A stretch of DNA of 64,000 bases. Origin: Oscillospiraceae bacterium. GTDB taxonomy: Bacteria; Bacillota; Clostridia; Oscillospirales; CAG-272. The notes beneath the pieces are model-generated. The model was not told the DNA's origin and ran no database searches. It saw only the letters and a program-made list of their open reading frames with translations. Positions 63,232 to 64,000 of the stretch are shown here, piece by piece. The stretch lies in assembly GCA_015064445.1 (NCBI GenBank), contig SVSE01000001.1, forward strand, positions 1-64,000, in the 5' to 3' direction. Each line of letters opens with the position of its first letter. Positions within the stretch are counted from its first letter, which is position 1. The translations under genes and the position numbers were made by a program.

Positions 63232-63317
63232 TGGTGCAGATGATGAGACTCGAACTCACAAGAACTATGTTCATTGGCTTCTGAGACCAACGCGTATACC
63301 AATTCCGCCACATCTGC
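63232..63317 (-). tRNA. tRNA-Leu(CAG)
   Basis: 86 nt including an encoded CCA. Acceptor GCAGATG/CATCTGC, D arm GCG...CGC with GG, anticodon stem TTGGT/GCCAA with loop CTCAGAA (anticodon CAG), a long class II variable arm with GAAC/GTTC pairing, and T arm GTGAG-TTCGAGT-CTCAT. All stems pair, so it should be functional. It lies 11 nt after the stop of the YcxB-like gene with only a hairpin between them, so it is probably co-transcribed with it. Confidence 0.96.
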
Positions 63318-63319
63318 GT

Positions 63320-63344
63320 ATTATCGGCTTATTTTACCGATAAT
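63320..63344 (-). other. Hairpin between the YcxB-like gene and tRNA-Leu
   Basis: ATTATCGG / CCGATAAT, 8-bp stem, 9-nt loop. It spans the stop codon of the upstream gene and ends 2 nt before the tRNA 5' end. No T-run follows. Compare the similar hairpin before tRNA-Arg at 43-61. Confidence 0.55.
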
Positions 63345-63853
63345 TTGTTGATTCTTTTATCTGGAATTTTGGCAATTAAAAATTTCTTCAACTCCTCGGG
63401 TGTGCCCTCGGTAATCTCGGATTTTGTTATGATAAGTGCGCTTGTTTTATTAACGAATAAGTAAAATGCCAAGCTCGATTCGTCAACCTTCACGAATGCA
63501 TAGTAAGGAATCTCACCATCACTTTTTCGTGCCTTAGACTCCGACTTGAGCTTTACCGATTTTTCCTCAAAGGAGAAGTGGTTTTTAATTATGTTTTCAT
63601 CGGTGAAATTTTTAAGCTTCATATTTGGACTTATGAAATACGCAAATATAGTGAAAATTTCAATCAATGATACAAAGAAAAGTACAATAATTGCGAATGG
63701 TAGAAAGTCGGTTTTTAGATTTAAAATTGTAAGAACAACTGCAAATACAAACAAAGCACCATAGATTGCCCATTTCCAAGGCTTGTCAATAGCAGTAAAT
63801 CTCATAAATGAAAGCATTGCCTTTTTGTCGTAGGTAACATCTGCTTTTATCAT
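63329..63853 (-). CDS. YcxB-like domain membrane protein
   Basis: 174 residues. Two membrane helices (about 29-47 and 52-73) are followed by a soluble domain of the YcxB-like type: NHFSFEEKSVKLKSES, then YYAFVKVDES-SLAFYLFVNKTSALIITKSEI. Function is unknown for this family, which is common in Firmicutes. SD AAGGAGGG. It follows the pyrophosphatase gene closely and is followed by tRNA-Leu. Confidence 0.8.
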   Translation of the reverse strand: MIKADVTYDKKAMLSFMRFTAIDKPWKWAIYGALFVFAVVLTILNLKTDFLPFAIIVLFFVSLIEIFTIFAYFISPNMKLKNFTDENIIKNHFSFEEKSVKLKSESKARKSDGEIPYYAFVKVDESSLAFYLFVNKTSALIITKSEITEGTPEELKKFLIAKIPDKRINKLSVK

Positions 63854-63863
63854 AGAGCCCTCC

Positions 63864-64000
63864 TTATTTGTTCTTTAAAAAAGCCTTTTCGTATGCTTTT
63901 TTACACGCTTCGATTGTCTCAATCGCTTCCTCGTGACCACATATTTTTTCTACATATGTTGTCTTGTTTTCAAGAAATTTATATACCTCAAAGAAGTGCT
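63864..64000 (-). CDS. ppa: Inorganic pyrophosphatase (family I), C-terminal fragment
   Basis: Only the last 45 codons are in the window, open to the right edge. The visible sequence, HFFEVYKFLEN... then EEAIETIEACKKAYEKAF near the end, aligns with the C-terminus of soluble family I pyrophosphatases (E. coli HFFEHYKDLE...ASFERAKNK). That enzyme hydrolyses PPi in the cytosol. The call rests on this short stretch; the active-site Asp/Lys motifs would lie outside the window. Confidence 0.72.
   Translation of the reverse strand, partial: HFFEVYKFLENKTTYVEKICGHEEAIETIEACKKAYEKAFLKNK

Overview
The window is about 64 kb of low-to-moderate GC DNA from an anaerobic, probably spore-forming Clostridia-type Firmicute, most likely an uncultured gut lineage. 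The evidence is a trimeric [FeFe]-hydrogenase (hydCBA), spmA/spmB and spoVT, the clostridial pair of cobalamin MetH plus a separate activation protein, Prp with an N-terminally extended L27, RNase J, a ZTP riboswitch, and host- or plant-glycan enzymes (GH2, GH95). I see no insertion sequence, prophage, CRISPR array or rRNA. It reads as ordinary chromosome dense in housekeeping genes. No gap without a gene exceeds about 275 bp.

Layout. 1-8 kb: partial tRNA-Arg(CCU), radC and a GtrB/YkcC-like glycosyltransferase (minus); a Cthe_2159-type beta-helix lipoprotein (plus); then a minus-strand capsule/EPS control operon (cpsB phosphatase, Wzz-like CpsC, CpsD tyrosine kinase, O-antigen ligase/polymerase). 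8-15 kb: B12-binding radical SAM protein, then mrp and hydC-hydB-hydA. 15-19 kb: SDR, GH2 beta-galactosidase, ECF S component. 19-21 kb: YugP-like Zn protease and the rplU-prp-rpmA operon. 21-27 kb: a two-gene sufC/sufB-like Fe-S system and the methionine operon metF / MetH activation protein / metH / ABM. 27-35 kb: rarA, a small membrane protein with an M50 protease, potA-potB-potCD, a TtcA-like enzyme and an amidase. 35-46 kb: spoVT, a large CvpA-like protein, a heterodimeric ABC exporter, rnj (RNase J), and spmA-spmB with a hypothetical protein. 46-59.5 kb: GH95 fucosidase, aminotransferase, then a ZTP-riboswitch-controlled purine operon (purE-F-M-N-O-H-D-L). 59.6-64 kb: serC-serA-DUF1015, tRNA-Leu(CAG), a YcxB-like protein, and the 3' end of an inorganic pyrophosphatase gene.

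Most notable points. (1) The PurF homologue has lost its glutaminase machinery: the N-terminal Cys is absent and the HNGN segment reads TTGK. The phosphoribosyltransferase and Fe-S cysteines are intact. (2) IMP is made by a split, archaeal-like arrangement: a PurO-type cyclohydrolase plus a formyltransferase-only PurH. (3) The RNase J mRNA has a structured leader: a long hairpin whose loop is complementary to the following terminator-like hairpin, which suggests attenuation. (4) A PotC-PotD fusion. (5) A minimal SufCB (SMS-type) system. (6) A very uniform set of predicted promoters (TTGxxx-N17-TAAAAT, nearly all with an extended TGn -10).

Several starts in the supplied ORF track are too early; in two cases the listed start lies inside the promoter. 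Corrected starts are given below. All function calls are by family recognition from sequence; no database search was run.
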